DNA of 64,000 bases, taken from contig NZ_ATZA01000001.1 of the NCBI RefSeq assembly GCF_000427965.1, positions 62,001 through 126,000 of the forward strand, in the 5' to 3' direction. This document shows, in pieces, positions 25,310-35,116 of this stretch. Within the stretch, counting starts at the first letter, position 1. Each line of letters starts with the position of its first letter. The notes beneath the pieces were generated by a model that saw only the letters and a list, made by a program, of their open reading frames with translations, made no database searches and had not been told where the DNA came from. Source of the DNA: Olivibacter sitiensis DSM 17696. Lineage in GTDB: Bacteria; Bacteroidota; Bacteroidia; Sphingobacteriales; Sphingobacteriaceae. Made by a program: the position numbers and the translations under genes.

Positions 25310-28300
25310 ATGAAAAAAGAACGAATTATTGCTTTAATAAAAATAGCGATGAGAATATCCTTTGTTCATGCCCTATTAATATCTATTGGCGGATTTACTT
25401 CGTATGCCAATCCGGCAGATGCACAAGGGGCATTGGAGAAAACAGTTATTATAACTAAAACCAGGATGAGTCTAAAAAACTTCTTGGAGAGCTTGGAAAA
25501 ACAGTCTCAGGTAAAGTTTTTATATAGCCCTTCTGTTATAAACACACACCGCACTGTAGAGGTTGGTGCGCAACAAAAAGATTTGAAATCAGTGTTGGAC
25601 GCTACATTGATTCCGCTAGGGATCCATTATAAAATAGATAATGAACGCATTCTATTGATACAAAACAGACAAGATATAGAAATAAGCGGTACCGTGACAG
25701 ATGCGGGGACGAAAATGACCCTACCTGGGGTAAGTGTATTGATAAAAGGAGCCCAAACTGGGGGTACTATAACGAACGGCCAAGGAGAATATAAATTAAA
25801 GGTAAAGGTGAATGACGTCATCGTGGTTTCATTTGTGGGCTACACAAGCCATGAATTTACGGTGACGGCCTCACAGCAAACATATAATGTGAACCTGCAT
25901 CCAGAGATGAGCAATCTCGAGGAAGTGGTGGTAACGGGTTATTCAAGCCAACGCAGGAGAGACATCACGGGATCTGTAGCCGTGGTCAACGTAGGCGAGC
26001 TTAAAAGCCAGCCAGCTTCTTCCGCCGTAGAGGCTTTGCAAGGGCGGGCACCTGGCGTTAATATCGTGACGGATGGTGCTCCAGGTTCTACGCCACAGAT
26101 CCGCATCAGGGGTTTCAGTACCATCAACAATAACGAGCCTTTGTATGTGATAGACGGCGTGCCGTACGAGGGTAAGCTGAGCTGGTTGAATCAGAACGAT
26201 ATCGAGAGCATGCAGGTACTGAAAGATGCATCGGCCGCCTCCATTTATGGTGCACGGGCAAACAACGGGGTCATCATCGTGACCACCAAACAAGGGGTGT
26301 CTGGCAAACCAAATATCACGCTAGACGCCAATTACGGCACGCAGATGCCGCGGAAGAGTGGTTTCCCCACTATGATGAATCCTACGCAATATGCAGAAAA
26401 CCTTTATCTGTCGTATCGAAATTCAGGCTTGAATCCCGCCAGTGCGCTGGCCGATATGTATGGCGGCGGGGACAACCCCGTTCTACCCGAATACCTACTT
26501 GCCGGTGGGGCCATTGGATTTGAGGTGACGCCCGAGGCGGCAGATCTGTCCAATTACAACTATTCTAGGGATGGGTCCACATTTTACCAAATTACACGGG
26601 CCAATCAGGCGGGAACGGACTGGTTTGATGAGATTATGGGAAGCGCCCCCATGCAGAATTATCAGCTGGGTGCTACGGGTGGCAGCGAGAATACCACCTA
26701 TGCGGTATCGGCAGGTTATCTCGGTCAAAAAGGCATTATTTCCCATACAGGTTTCGAACGTTTCAATTTTCGTTCAAATACCCAGATAAAAGCCCTGAAC
26801 GGCAAGTTTCGCTTTGGCGAGAACGCCCAATACAGCTATACGGAAAACTTCGGTATGGGCTCCAATGTGAACGTACCGGGCGAATACCAGGATGAGGGCA
26901 GTGCACTAGGCTTTGCCTATCGGATACCGACTATTGTGCCCGTATATGATGTAATGGGCAATTTTGCGGGAACGCGTGGCGGCATGTTGGGAAATGCTCA
27001 AAACCCAATGTCTATGCTTTATCGTGCCAAGGACAATAAGAATAGAAGCAATTTCTTTTTTGGAAACATCTATGGTGAGGTGGATCTCATAAATGGCTTG
27101 ACAGCCCGCACGGCCTTTGGCTTGCGCTATGAAAACTACAATGGACTGAGCATGGCATATCCAAATTTGGAGCACTCTGAGGGAAGCAACAATAATAATT
27201 TAAGTGAATATCAGGGATATACTACTGAATGGACTTGGACAAATACCTTAAACTACAAGCTGAACATCGCCGATGAACATAACTTAAACATATTAGCCGG
27301 TACGGAAGCCATTAGTAACCGCAATAGGCAGTTGAATGGTGGTAGGAATAACTTCTTTATACTAGGAGACCTCGACTATTATTACCTGAATGCTGGAACC
27401 GCCAATATTAGCAATGCCAGTACGGGCTCTATAGGAACGCTCTTCTCTTTGTTTGCCAAGGCAGACTATTCGTTTAAGGATCGCTACCTGCTAAGTGCTA
27501 CTGTACGGCGCGATGGATCTTCTAACTTTGGTACGGAAAACAAATATGGGGTCTTCCCGGCAGGAAGTATCGCCTGGCGTTTATCGCAGGAAGAATTCAT
27601 GAGCGGAGCAGAATGGCTCACCGACCTGAAATTTCGTGTTTCCTATGGTATTACCGGTAACCAGCGTATACCCGCCTTCCAGTATCTCAATAGGCTACAG
27701 TCATCGCTCATCACCTCCACCTATCCCATAGATGGGCAGGGAAGTACCACGGGAGTAAGACAAAATGCCTACAGCAACGAGGCCGTGAAGTGGGAAGAAG
27801 TAGCTCAGTTCAATATAGGGGCAGATTTTACCTTGTTCAATGGCCAGATTGATGGATCATTCGATTGGTACAATAAGAAGACTACCGACATGCTTTATCA
27901 AGTCCCCTTACCATCCGTTGCTGTAGGTGGAGGCGCTTCCCCTTACGTAAACGTGGGCGACATGCAGAATAAGGGCATCGAACTGAGCCTGGGCTATCAT
28001 TATGGCAGGGTAGATGACAGGCCGTTTAAGTTCGACGTAGGTTTGAACTTCTCCAGGAACGTGAATGAAGTAACTAGCTTGGCACCTGGGGTGACACAGC
28101 AGATTTATGGTAATTTCAGAAGCTTAAGTACTACCGTATTGCGCGCGGGAGCACCGTTTGGTTCTTTCTTTGGTTACCAAGTGTCGGGCACCTACCAAAG
28201 TGAGGCGGAACTAGCTTCAGAAGCTACCTATCCAGGCGCCCGCGTAGGGGGCTTAAAATATGCCGACATCAACGGTGATGGCGTCATCAATCCAGAAGAC

Positions 28301-28831
28301 CGGACTATCATCGGAAATCCTTTTCCGGATTTTGTCTACTCATTGAGCCTCAACGCATCCTATAAGAACTTCGATATATCCATGTTCTTTAACGCCTCGC
28401 AAGGCAACGATCTCTATGAGGCAACTCGTTATTTTACCGATTTCACAACATTTGATGGAGCTCTTACCACCCGTCTGTTGGATGCTTGGAGCCCGACAAA
28501 TACAGGCAGTAATATTCCGTCCTTGTACCGCGGAGCATCTGATTTTGAATACGCGTCTTCCAGCTACTATGTGCAGGACGGCAGCTTCTTCCGGATGCGA
28601 AACCTTCAAATAGGTTATAACCTGCCCACGGACAACCTGTTTGGCAAGGAATGGGGAATAACGAAAATGCGCATTTACCTGGGAGCTACCAACTTGTTTA
28701 CCATCACCAATTATACCGGTCTGGATCCAGAGGTGAGCCAGGCCAACAGTACCTTTCCGGTACTTGGCGTAGATCGGGGTATCTATCCGGTAAATAGGCA
28801 GTTTTTGGTAGGCGTGAATTTTGGCTTTTAA
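25310..28831 (+). CDS. SusC/RagA-family TonB-dependent outer membrane receptor with STN domain
   Basis: Outer-membrane nutrient importer (1173 aa). After the signal peptide come an STN domain (about 50-117, MSLKNFLESLEKQSQVKFLY and LKSVLDATL), which signals to FecR, and a carboxypeptidase-like domain (about 123-205, ISGTVTDAGTKMTLPGVSV). A TonB box/plug follows from about 205 (EEVVVTGYSSQRRRDITGSV; IRIRGFSTINNNEPLYVIDG; YGARANNGVIIVTTK), then the beta-barrel to the terminal Phe (GVNFGF). It forms a pair with the SusD lipoprotein 11 bases downstream. No glycosidase, sulfatase or peptidase is linked, so the substrate is unknown. Confidence 0.96.
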   Translation: MKKERIIALIKIAMRISFVHALLISIGGFTSYANPADAQGALEKTVIITKTRMSLKNFLESLEKQSQVKFLYSPSVINTHRTVEVGAQQKDLKSVLDATLIPLGIHYKIDNERILLIQNRQDIEISGTVTDAGTKMTLPGVSVLIKGAQTGGTITNGQGEYKLKVKVNDVIVVSFVGYTSHEFTVTASQQTYNVNLHPEMSNLEEVVVTGYSSQRRRDITGSVAVVNVGELKSQPASSAVEALQGRAPGVNIVTDGAPGSTPQIRIRGFSTINNNEPLYVIDGVPYEGKLSWLNQNDIESMQVLKDASAASIYGARANNGVIIVTTKQGVSGKPNITLDANYGTQMPRKSGFPTMMNPTQYAENLYLSYRNSGLNPASALADMYGGGDNPVLPEYLLAGGAIGFEVTPEAADLSNYNYSRDGSTFYQITRANQAGTDWFDEIMGSAPMQNYQLGATGGSENTTYAVSAGYLGQKGIISHTGFERFNFRSNTQIKALNGKFRFGENAQYSYTENFGMGSNVNVPGEYQDEGSALGFAYRIPTIVPVYDVMGNFAGTRGGMLGNAQNPMSMLYRAKDNKNRSNFFFGNIYGEVDLINGLTARTAFGLRYENYNGLSMAYPNLEHSEGSNNNNLSEYQGYTTEWTWTNTLNYKLNIADEHNLNILAGTEAISNRNRQLNGGRNNFFILGDLDYYYLNAGTANISNASTGSIGTLFSLFAKADYSFKDRYLLSATVRRDGSSNFGTENKYGVFPAGSIAWRLSQEEFMSGAEWLTDLKFRVSYGITGNQRIPAFQYLNRLQSSLITSTYPIDGQGSTTGVRQNAYSNEAVKWEEVAQFNIGADFTLFNGQIDGSFDWYNKKTTDMLYQVPLPSVAVGGGASPYVNVGDMQNKGIELSLGYHYGRVDDRPFKFDVGLNFSRNVNEVTSLAPGVTQQIYGNFRSLSTTVLRAGAPFGSFFGYQVSGTYQSEAELASEATYPGARVGGLKYADINGDGVINPEDRTIIGNPFPDFVYSLSLNASYKNFDISMFFNASQGNDLYEATRYFTDFTTFDGALTTRLLDAWSPTNTGSNIPSLYRGASDFEYASSSYYVQDGSFFRMRNLQIGYNLPTDNLFGKEWGITKMRIYLGATNLFTITNYTGLDPEVSQANSTFPVLGVDRGIYPVNRQFLVGVNFGF

Positions 28832-28842
28832 TATTAACGAGT

Positions 28843-30573
28843 ATGAAGATGAAAAGATTTAAATATGCATTTGTTGGATTGTCGTTGCTTTTTGCGATCA
28901 TATCCTGTAGTAGAGATTTTCTGGAACTCAACCCTCAGGGTGAACTCACCATCCCGCAGATAGAAAGTAGAGAAGGCGTGGAAGGACTGCTCATAGGCTC
29001 ATATGCCTTATTGAACGGTAATACGATAGAGGGACTATGGGGGAATTATGCTTCAGCTCCCAGCCAGTGGTTGTTGGGAGAGGTTGCCGCAGACAATGCG
29101 CATAAGGGAAGCAACAATGGGGATCAGCCAAACATGAACCTCATAGAACGGCACCTGCCGACAAGTACCAACGATAACCTGCAGGTTTTGTGGAACCGTT
29201 CCTTCGAAGGTATCGTACGGTGCAACAATACGTTAAGGGTATTGGCATCTGTACAAGAAAGAGGGGAAGATAGTTTTGATGCTGAGCGCGCCGTGCAGAT
29301 TCAGGCAGAGGCACGTTTGCTCAGGGCGCATTACTATTTCCTCATCCACAGGGTTTTCGTCAACCTTCCTTGGATAGATGAAAGCATAACTACTACGGAA
29401 GATGCCGTCAATACGCCTAATAGTAGCAATGTAGTCCCCCAAATTGAAGCTGATCTCCGTTTTGCCGTGGAAACTCTCACGATAGAAAAGTATAATGGGG
29501 AAGTTGGTCGGGTAAATTTGACAGTAGCACAAGCTTATCTGGGCAAATTCCTGCTGTACCAACAACGACACGATGAGGCATTACCTTTTTTGGAAGCCGT
29601 TATTGCGAGCAAACCGGATATCAGGGGCCTTTCGTTTACGGAAAACTACGATATAGCTAGCGAGAACGGAGTAGAATCCATTTTTGAAGTACAGCACGGG
29701 CTCAATCCCGATGGCGGTGGAGATAATGCCAATGTGGGCGATATGCTCAATTTCTTTTACGGCAGTGCGCCGGTAAGCTGTTGCGGCTTTTTCCAACCAT
29801 CCTTTGACCTGGTCAATGCCTATAGGGTGGATGCAAATGGACTTCCTCTGCTGGACGGCAGCTACCGTACAGATCCCTATATGTCAGACTTTGGGCTTAC
29901 CGGCGCAGCCAAGACCAACTATCAGGTAGATCGCACACTGCGAGTAGACCCGCGTTTGGACTATACCGTGGGCCGTAGGGGAGTGCCTTTTAGAGATTGG
30001 GGGGTAATGCCAGGCGATGCGTGGATACGTGATCCGGGCTTTGCAGGGCCATTCGTTGGTATGAAGCATACCATAGAGCTGGCTCAGTTGGCTGCCAATA
30101 GCGTGGCAGGTACGCCGCAGGTGACGGGCCTGAACGTGAAGATCATCCGCTTGGCAGATGTCTATTTGATGGCGGCCGAGTGCAAGGTGGAGTCGGGAGA
30201 TCTCGCGGGAGCACTTGCCTTGGTCAATGCCGTGAGAGAACGTGCCGCGACATTGGGGCCGAAGATGGTAGGCGGACAGCCTATAGCGAATTATCAGGTA
30301 GCGCCCTATCCCGCTTTTCCCAGTGCGGACTATGCCAGAAATGCCGTGCGCTTTGAGAGACGCCTGGAACTGGCCTTGGAAGGTCATCGTTTCTATGACC
30401 TGGTGAGGTGGGGCATAGCGCAACAGGTCATCAATAGCTATTCTTCTTTTGAGGGCACGTATTTGAGCATCTCCAGAGCTATTGATTTCCAGCCGCACAA
30501 TGAATACTATCCTATACCGCAGGACGAGATAGACCGAAGCGGAGGATTTTTGACCCAAAATTCGGGTTATTAG
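28843..30573 (+). CDS. SusD/RagB-family nutrient-binding lipoprotein
   Basis: Surface lipoprotein (576 aa) that caps the SusC barrel and binds substrate. The lipoprotein signal ends in LLFAIISCSRDFLEL (Cys about 23). TPR-containing RagB/SusD features are QAEARLLRAHYYFLIHRVF, LADVYLMAAECKVESG, ALALVNAVRERA, and the C-terminal FERRLELALEGHRFYDLVRWG. Length and order are typical. It starts 11 bases after susC and is followed by a terminator at 30597-30633, closing the transcription unit. Confidence 0.96.
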   Translation: MKMKRFKYAFVGLSLLFAIISCSRDFLELNPQGELTIPQIESREGVEGLLIGSYALLNGNTIEGLWGNYASAPSQWLLGEVAADNAHKGSNNGDQPNMNLIERHLPTSTNDNLQVLWNRSFEGIVRCNNTLRVLASVQERGEDSFDAERAVQIQAEARLLRAHYYFLIHRVFVNLPWIDESITTTEDAVNTPNSSNVVPQIEADLRFAVETLTIEKYNGEVGRVNLTVAQAYLGKFLLYQQRHDEALPFLEAVIASKPDIRGLSFTENYDIASENGVESIFEVQHGLNPDGGGDNANVGDMLNFFYGSAPVSCCGFFQPSFDLVNAYRVDANGLPLLDGSYRTDPYMSDFGLTGAAKTNYQVDRTLRVDPRLDYTVGRRGVPFRDWGVMPGDAWIRDPGFAGPFVGMKHTIELAQLAANSVAGTPQVTGLNVKIIRLADVYLMAAECKVESGDLAGALALVNAVRERAATLGPKMVGGQPIANYQVAPYPAFPSADYARNAVRFERRLELALEGHRFYDLVRWGIAQQVINSYSSFEGTYLSISRAIDFQPHNEYYPIPQDEIDRSGGFLTQNSGY

Positions 30574-30596
30574 TCGTAAAACGGCATAAAAACAGT

Positions 30597-30633
30597 AGAA
30601 GGGTGTCAAAAGGGGAGCTTTTGGCGCCCTTCT
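30597..30633 (+). terminator. Hairpin terminator after susD
   Basis: AGAAGGGTGTCAAAAG (30597-30612) pairs over 16 positions with CTTTTGGCGCCCTTCT (30618-30633), with two G-U pairs and a five-base loop. A short pyrimidine-rich stretch follows rather than a long T run. Confidence 0.7.
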
Positions 30634-30750
30634 GCCATTTTCAGGAATCGGAGTTATAAGGTCATATCCATTCCGCTGCTTGATTCGGGTATATAATCTG
30701 TGCTGTATCTTAAATAAGGGGCACATAAAGGTTTTCTGGAAAAAACTTGT

Positions 30751-30758
30751 TAGCTTTG
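30751..30758 (+). promoter_or_regulatory. -7 box before the gene at 30785
   Basis: TAGCTTTG matches TAnnTTTG exactly and ends 26 bases before the ATG at 30785. No TTG is found at the proper -33 distance, although TTTT is. It supports the start at 30785 rather than the in-frame upstream start. Confidence 0.4.
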
Positions 30759-30784
30759 ACTATTCTTTATCTAAATCAACCTTT

Positions 30785-31423
30785 ATGAATAGTAAGTACG
30801 TAATGCTCTTGTTGGCAACGATGATCATCAATTCGTATTCTTTGTTTGGCCAAGACTTTTATGGTGAATGGAAACGCAAAAATTGGTCGGCGTCCTACCT
30901 CTTTGGATTGCAAGAAAGTTCCAAGAAAGATTACTATGGCAATAGCCATACCCTATCCATGAAGAGGTATATCGGCATATCAGATATTGCAGATGCCCAT
31001 GTCTTGGCAGACTACGCTTACATACAGGGAAGTGGTGCCGAGAGCTTCCACCATTATGCCATTGGCGCTGGGGTTTCTGTTTTTCCCGCCTATATTGTGG
31101 GGATGTTTAAGAAAAAGGATGTATATATACAAAGCTATCACGGTAAGGAGCATAGAACCAATAAAGACAAATATTTCTTAGACCTGTCCGTTCGTTATGG
31201 CATTAACGATATGGATTTCAACTTGGTGAGCAGCGCACTTTTTCATGTATATACTTTTTCTTTAAGGAAACATGATATGTTGTCCACCCCACGGGATGGG
31301 CTATCGCCCGTCATAGGGCTGTTCCTTTACAACAGGAAGAAGGATGCAGGACCAATTTTGGAAGATGGAAGCAGTGTCAATTCCTTGATGTTCTATACCT
31401 TAGGCCTGTCCTATCATTTCTGA
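30785..31423 (+). CDS. Secreted beta-rich protein, possibly a small outer membrane barrel
   Basis: Unrecognised protein of 212 aa. It has a clear signal peptide (MNSKYVMLLLATMIINSYSLFGQ, cleavage after about 23). The mature part alternates hydrophobic and polar residues with many aromatics (WSASYLFGL; YIGISDIADAHVLADYAYI; ALFHVYTFSLRKH) and ends LGLSYHF. A terminal Phe is the usual assembly signal of outer membrane barrels. The in-frame start at 30680 would add a stretch unlike a signal peptide and lie before the -7 box, so ATG 30785 is chosen. It lies alone after the susCD unit. Function is not predictable. Confidence 0.7.
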   Translation: MNSKYVMLLLATMIINSYSLFGQDFYGEWKRKNWSASYLFGLQESSKKDYYGNSHTLSMKRYIGISDIADAHVLADYAYIQGSGAESFHHYAIGAGVSVFPAYIVGMFKKKDVYIQSYHGKEHRTNKDKYFLDLSVRYGINDMDFNLVSSALFHVYTFSLRKHDMLSTPRDGLSPVIGLFLYNRKKDAGPILEDGSSVNSLMFYTLGLSYHF

Positions 31424-31564
31424 TTGAAAGCGCATTGCCCCATGCTTTGCTAATCTGTCTAGCATGTGCCATTTTTATTATGTGGACGTGTTGACGCAAC
31501 ATTTTCGACATTGCATTGTTGCCTACTAAGCAATCAACAGATATTGTCATTTTGATTTTGGTAT

Positions 31565-33232
31565 ATGGCGACGATTTCAGGGAATAAGGTGGGATGGCGC
31601 AAGCGGGGCCTATGGATAGGTGTGGGCTTGGCATTGCTATTGGTACTCGCCGCCATTGCTAGCACGGTGATGGAAAGGAAATTTCCCGACAAGCTTAGGG
31701 CTACTGTTTACGATAAATCGAATGGAGTGTATGCCCTTACATTCAAAACATTTAAGGTGAGCCTTTGGCGGGGAGCAATGACCGCCGATAGTATCGAGCT
31801 AAAACCCGATACTTCCCGTTTGGTAGATCTTGCCGATAGCCTGAAACCTAGTAGTCTATATGACGTGCAAATAAAGGCAATAAGTATAAGCGGTGCGTCA
31901 CTATGGCGTTACCTCTTGCATGGTAAAATTAAGCTAAGCTCGCTTAAAGTAGACGAGCCAAATCTCACCATTACCCATCTGCGGCAAGATAGCACCTCCA
32001 GTGATGAGCAAGAGAAAAGTTTGTACGAATCTATTCCCGAATTTTTGCAAGGTGCACAGATAGGACATGTCGCTCTGGACAGCATGTCTTTGCATTGGAC
32101 AGATAGACGTATCCCGAAGGTCGTTACCAGCGCTGCCATCGGGAAGTTTTCCGTAGAGCTTCGCAGCCTTGTATTAGATTCGGCCAGCCTGAAGCGCGAA
32201 GATCGGGTTTTCTTTGCTAGGGATATAATGCTTGATTCGGATGGGTTACGTTATGAAGAGGAGGGAGGGATGTATCGCTTCCGTACGGGCAAGGTTCATC
32301 TATCTACAAAGGAGGAGGTATTAGAACTTGCCGACTTCAGTTGCACGCCCCTGTTCCCCGAAATGGAATTTGCCAGGCGGCTGGTGTACCAAGGAGATCG
32401 ATTCGATATCCATATAGCCCATCTCCGTATGGACCAGCTCGATTTCAAGCAGATGGAAAGTGCAAAGTCGTTTAGTGCCAAGCGCGTAGCTATAGACGGC
32501 GCACTGCTAAAAGTATTTGTCCATAAAGGGATGCCGGACGACCCGAATAAAGGGCCGGCGGCCTTTCCGGCTATTGCCTTTCAACAACTGAAGCTCCCAG
32601 TCAAGGTGGATACCGTTATCCTCAAGCAATCGAATATCCACTATCGCGAGTACAATCCAAAGGCAAAGCGAATAGGCGAAGTAAACTTTCAGCGGCTCAA
32701 TGGCACCATTAGTCATGTAACCAATATGGATGCCGAACTGCAAAAGGACAAGTGGGTGCGCTTTCTGCTGCAGACGCAGTTTATGGGTGCTACGAAGCTC
32801 GACCTAAATGTCAATATAGACATGACCGATCCCAATGCTGCTTTCAACTACAAGGGCAGCTTAGCCCCCCGCGATCTCTCCTTCGCCAATAGTTTCCTGG
32901 AGCCCTTGGCACTGATACGCGTAGAGCAAGGCAGCTTGCAAGGCTTGCATTTTCAAGTGGCAGGCAATAAGTTTGGAGCACAGTCAAACGTGACGATCTT
33001 GTATCGCGATCTAAAAGTAGCTACCTTACGTGAAGATAGTGGAGAGATCGAGAAGAGGGGGCTGTTTTCCCTTTTTGTCAATTGGCTGAAAGTAAACGAT
33101 AGCAATCCGGAGAAGGAAGGGGAACAGCCCAAGCACAGCTCGGTGAGGTATGACCACCCACAAGGGCGCTCGTTTTTCAACCTCTTGTGGAAGTCCTTAA
33201 TGGCGGGCATACAGGATACGGCAATGAAATAA
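31565..33232 (+). CDS. AsmA/DUF748-like envelope protein, tandem paralogue 1
   Basis: Large protein (555 aa) with one N-terminal membrane helix (about 16-36, LWIGVGLALLLVLAAIAST) and a long beta-repeat extracytoplasmic part resembling AsmA-like proteins. Recurrent phrases such as TFKVSLWRGAMTADSIELKPD, IKLSSLKVDEPNLTI and IGHVALDSMSLHW suggest repeated strands of a lipid-transfer groove. The C-terminal third has RVEQGSLQGLHFQVAG and ends with NDSNP, then SFFNLLWKSLMAGI, a tail shared with the next gene. It starts 141 bases after the previous gene and is 50 bases upstream of its paralogue. A role in moving lipids between membranes is inference from fold type. Confidence 0.7.
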   Translation: MATISGNKVGWRKRGLWIGVGLALLLVLAAIASTVMERKFPDKLRATVYDKSNGVYALTFKTFKVSLWRGAMTADSIELKPDTSRLVDLADSLKPSSLYDVQIKAISISGASLWRYLLHGKIKLSSLKVDEPNLTITHLRQDSTSSDEQEKSLYESIPEFLQGAQIGHVALDSMSLHWTDRRIPKVVTSAAIGKFSVELRSLVLDSASLKREDRVFFARDIMLDSDGLRYEEEGGMYRFRTGKVHLSTKEEVLELADFSCTPLFPEMEFARRLVYQGDRFDIHIAHLRMDQLDFKQMESAKSFSAKRVAIDGALLKVFVHKGMPDDPNKGPAAFPAIAFQQLKLPVKVDTVILKQSNIHYREYNPKAKRIGEVNFQRLNGTISHVTNMDAELQKDKWVRFLLQTQFMGATKLDLNVNIDMTDPNAAFNYKGSLAPRDLSFANSFLEPLALIRVEQGSLQGLHFQVAGNKFGAQSNVTILYRDLKVATLREDSGEIEKRGLFSLFVNWLKVNDSNPEKEGEQPKHSSVRYDHPQGRSFFNLLWKSLMAGIQDTAMK

Positions 33233-33282
33233 TTATTTTAGCGACTAATAAACTTAAATAGTAGTATGTTGTTTTTCGTGAT

Positions 33283-35058
33283 ATGAAAACGTTCGTAAAG
33301 TGGTTCTTGGGAATAATTGCCTTTTTGGCCATCCTACTGGGAGGCGGCCTGTGGTATTTGAGCAATCATTGGCGCCCGCTTCTCAATGAGCAGATTCACG
33401 CCTTGGTCATCAGTTCCAGTGATAGCCTCTATCATGTGGAGTACGACGATTTTGATTTCAACCTGGCCACAGGCAATGCCGAGGTCAGGAATTTCCGGCT
33501 CATTCCCGATACCAATGTGTACAATCAGCTGAAAGCTCAGCAAAAGGCACCCGACAATCTCTATGAGCTGGAGGTTGCCAAATTGCTGATAAGAGATTTC
33601 CATCCTAGACGAATCTATTCAGAAAGGAGACTCAATATAGACCAAATTGTCATTGACCATCCTACGATCAAGATCATCAACGATAATCAGCCCTATAACG
33701 ATACGGTGCAGCATAACGGAGATGAAAAGAGCCTTTACGAACGGATTTCGCCAGTGATGAAAGAGTTGCGCGTGGAACATGTGGCACTCAAGAATATCGA
33801 CTTTACCCATGTGAACCGGAGTAATAGGCAGGAAAAATCCACCAGCTTGCGCAATGTGAATGTCAACGTGACGGATATATTGATAGATTCCACTTCGCAA
33901 AAAGACTTGAACCGATTCTACAATGCCAAGTCGGTAGATTTTGAATTGGACAAATACCGCATGGCCACGGGCGATAGCCTGTATTATTTGGATGTAGATG
34001 GCATCGCTTTTTCTACTTCCAGGCGCAGTATTTCGCTGGGAAAAGTGAAATTGACGCCACGCTACAACAGAACGGACTTCTACAAGAAAGTGAAACTGGC
34101 CAAAGAGCGCTATGACATTGCCTTCGATTCACTCAGCATCAACAATATTGACCTGTTCAAGCTGGTCAAGCAGCAGAAGTTGTTTGCCGGCAACCTGAAA
34201 CTGGGAAAAGGCACTGTGGAGATCTATAAGAATGGGCTGTATCCCAAGAAACCAAAAAAGGCCAAGGTGCATGCTTTCCCCATTCAGCAGTTGAGCAAGC
34301 TGGCTTTGGATCTTAAGATAGATACATTGCTGCTGGGCGAAGCCTTCATCAGATACACGGAGCTGAACGGCAAGACGCAGCAAACCGGCAGTGTTTTCTT
34401 TAGCAAGACACATGGTTCCTTTTACAACATTACCAATGATTCGGCCTCGCTGGCCAAGAATAAAGTGCTGACGGCCAAGATCGATTCGCGCTTCATGGGC
34501 AATGGTCATTTGGATATTACATTCAAGTTTGACCAAAAAGATCAATGGGGTGCCTTTAGCTACAGTGGGAGCCTTAAGAACATGAACGGAACGGCACTCA
34601 ATCCGCTTACGAAGCCATTGGCCATGATAGAGGTCAGTTCGGGCAATTTGAACGACCTCCGTTTTGATGTACAGGCAAATGAGAAGCTGGCCAAAGGGAT
34701 GGTCTCGTTTCGCTACAACAACCTAAAGGCGGTTATACTCAAGAAAGACGATAAGACGGGCAAAGTGGCGAAGATGGGGATGGTGTCTACACTGGCCAAT
34801 GCGTTCATCATTAACGACAGCAATCCCGATGCCAACGACATGTTCCATCCAGGGCCCATCCACTATCAAAGGCCGCCCGAAGCTTCTTTCTTTAATTTCT
34901 TGTGGAAAAGCCTTTTCGAAGGAGTGAAAGCCAGCGTAGGTGTCTCCAAGGAAAGGGAAGCCAGGTTGATGAATACCGCTGAGGGAGCATCTGGCACCGC
35001 AAAAAAGGTAAAGGGATTCTTTAAGGGAGTATTTGGCAAAGAGAAGGAAAAGAAGTAG
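33283..35058 (+). CDS. AsmA/DUF748-like envelope protein, tandem paralogue 2
   Basis: Paralogue (591 aa) of the preceding gene with the same layout: a membrane helix at about 7-28 (FLGIIAFLAILLGGGLWYL), strand-rich middle with DFDFNLATGNAEVRNFRLIPD, LNIDQIVIDHPTIKI and LRVEHVALKNIDFTHV, and the common C-terminal elements MIEVSSGNLNDLRFDVQ, FIINDSNPDAND and SFFNFLWKSLFEGV. It then has an extra basic tail of about 45 residues ending in KKVKGFFKGVFGKEKEKK. Because this tail follows the shared motif, it may be a cytoplasm-independent, membrane-interacting extension. Its stop codon lies within the stem of the bidirectional terminator. Function unknown. Confidence 0.7.
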   Translation: MKTFVKWFLGIIAFLAILLGGGLWYLSNHWRPLLNEQIHALVISSSDSLYHVEYDDFDFNLATGNAEVRNFRLIPDTNVYNQLKAQQKAPDNLYELEVAKLLIRDFHPRRIYSERRLNIDQIVIDHPTIKIINDNQPYNDTVQHNGDEKSLYERISPVMKELRVEHVALKNIDFTHVNRSNRQEKSTSLRNVNVNVTDILIDSTSQKDLNRFYNAKSVDFELDKYRMATGDSLYYLDVDGIAFSTSRRSISLGKVKLTPRYNRTDFYKKVKLAKERYDIAFDSLSINNIDLFKLVKQQKLFAGNLKLGKGTVEIYKNGLYPKKPKKAKVHAFPIQQLSKLALDLKIDTLLLGEAFIRYTELNGKTQQTGSVFFSKTHGSFYNITNDSASLAKNKVLTAKIDSRFMGNGHLDITFKFDQKDQWGAFSYSGSLKNMNGTALNPLTKPLAMIEVSSGNLNDLRFDVQANEKLAKGMVSFRYNNLKAVILKKDDKTGKVAKMGMVSTLANAFIINDSNPDANDMFHPGPIHYQRPPEASFFNFLWKSLFEGVKASVGVSKEREARLMNTAEGASGTAKKVKGFFKGVFGKEKEKK

Positions 35059-35109
35059 TAATGGCTTTACCAAAGTTGTGCGCAGGCAAACTTTGGTAAA
35101 GCTATTACT
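35057..35109. terminator. Bidirectional terminator between the AsmA-like gene and ilvE
   Basis: AGTAATGGCTTTACCAAAGTT (35057-35077, 21 bases) pairs throughout with the segment at 35089-35109, with a single G-U pair and an 11-base loop. It sits between two convergent genes and overlaps the TAG stop of the plus-strand gene. Confidence 0.8.
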
Positions 35110-35116
35110 CTTATTA

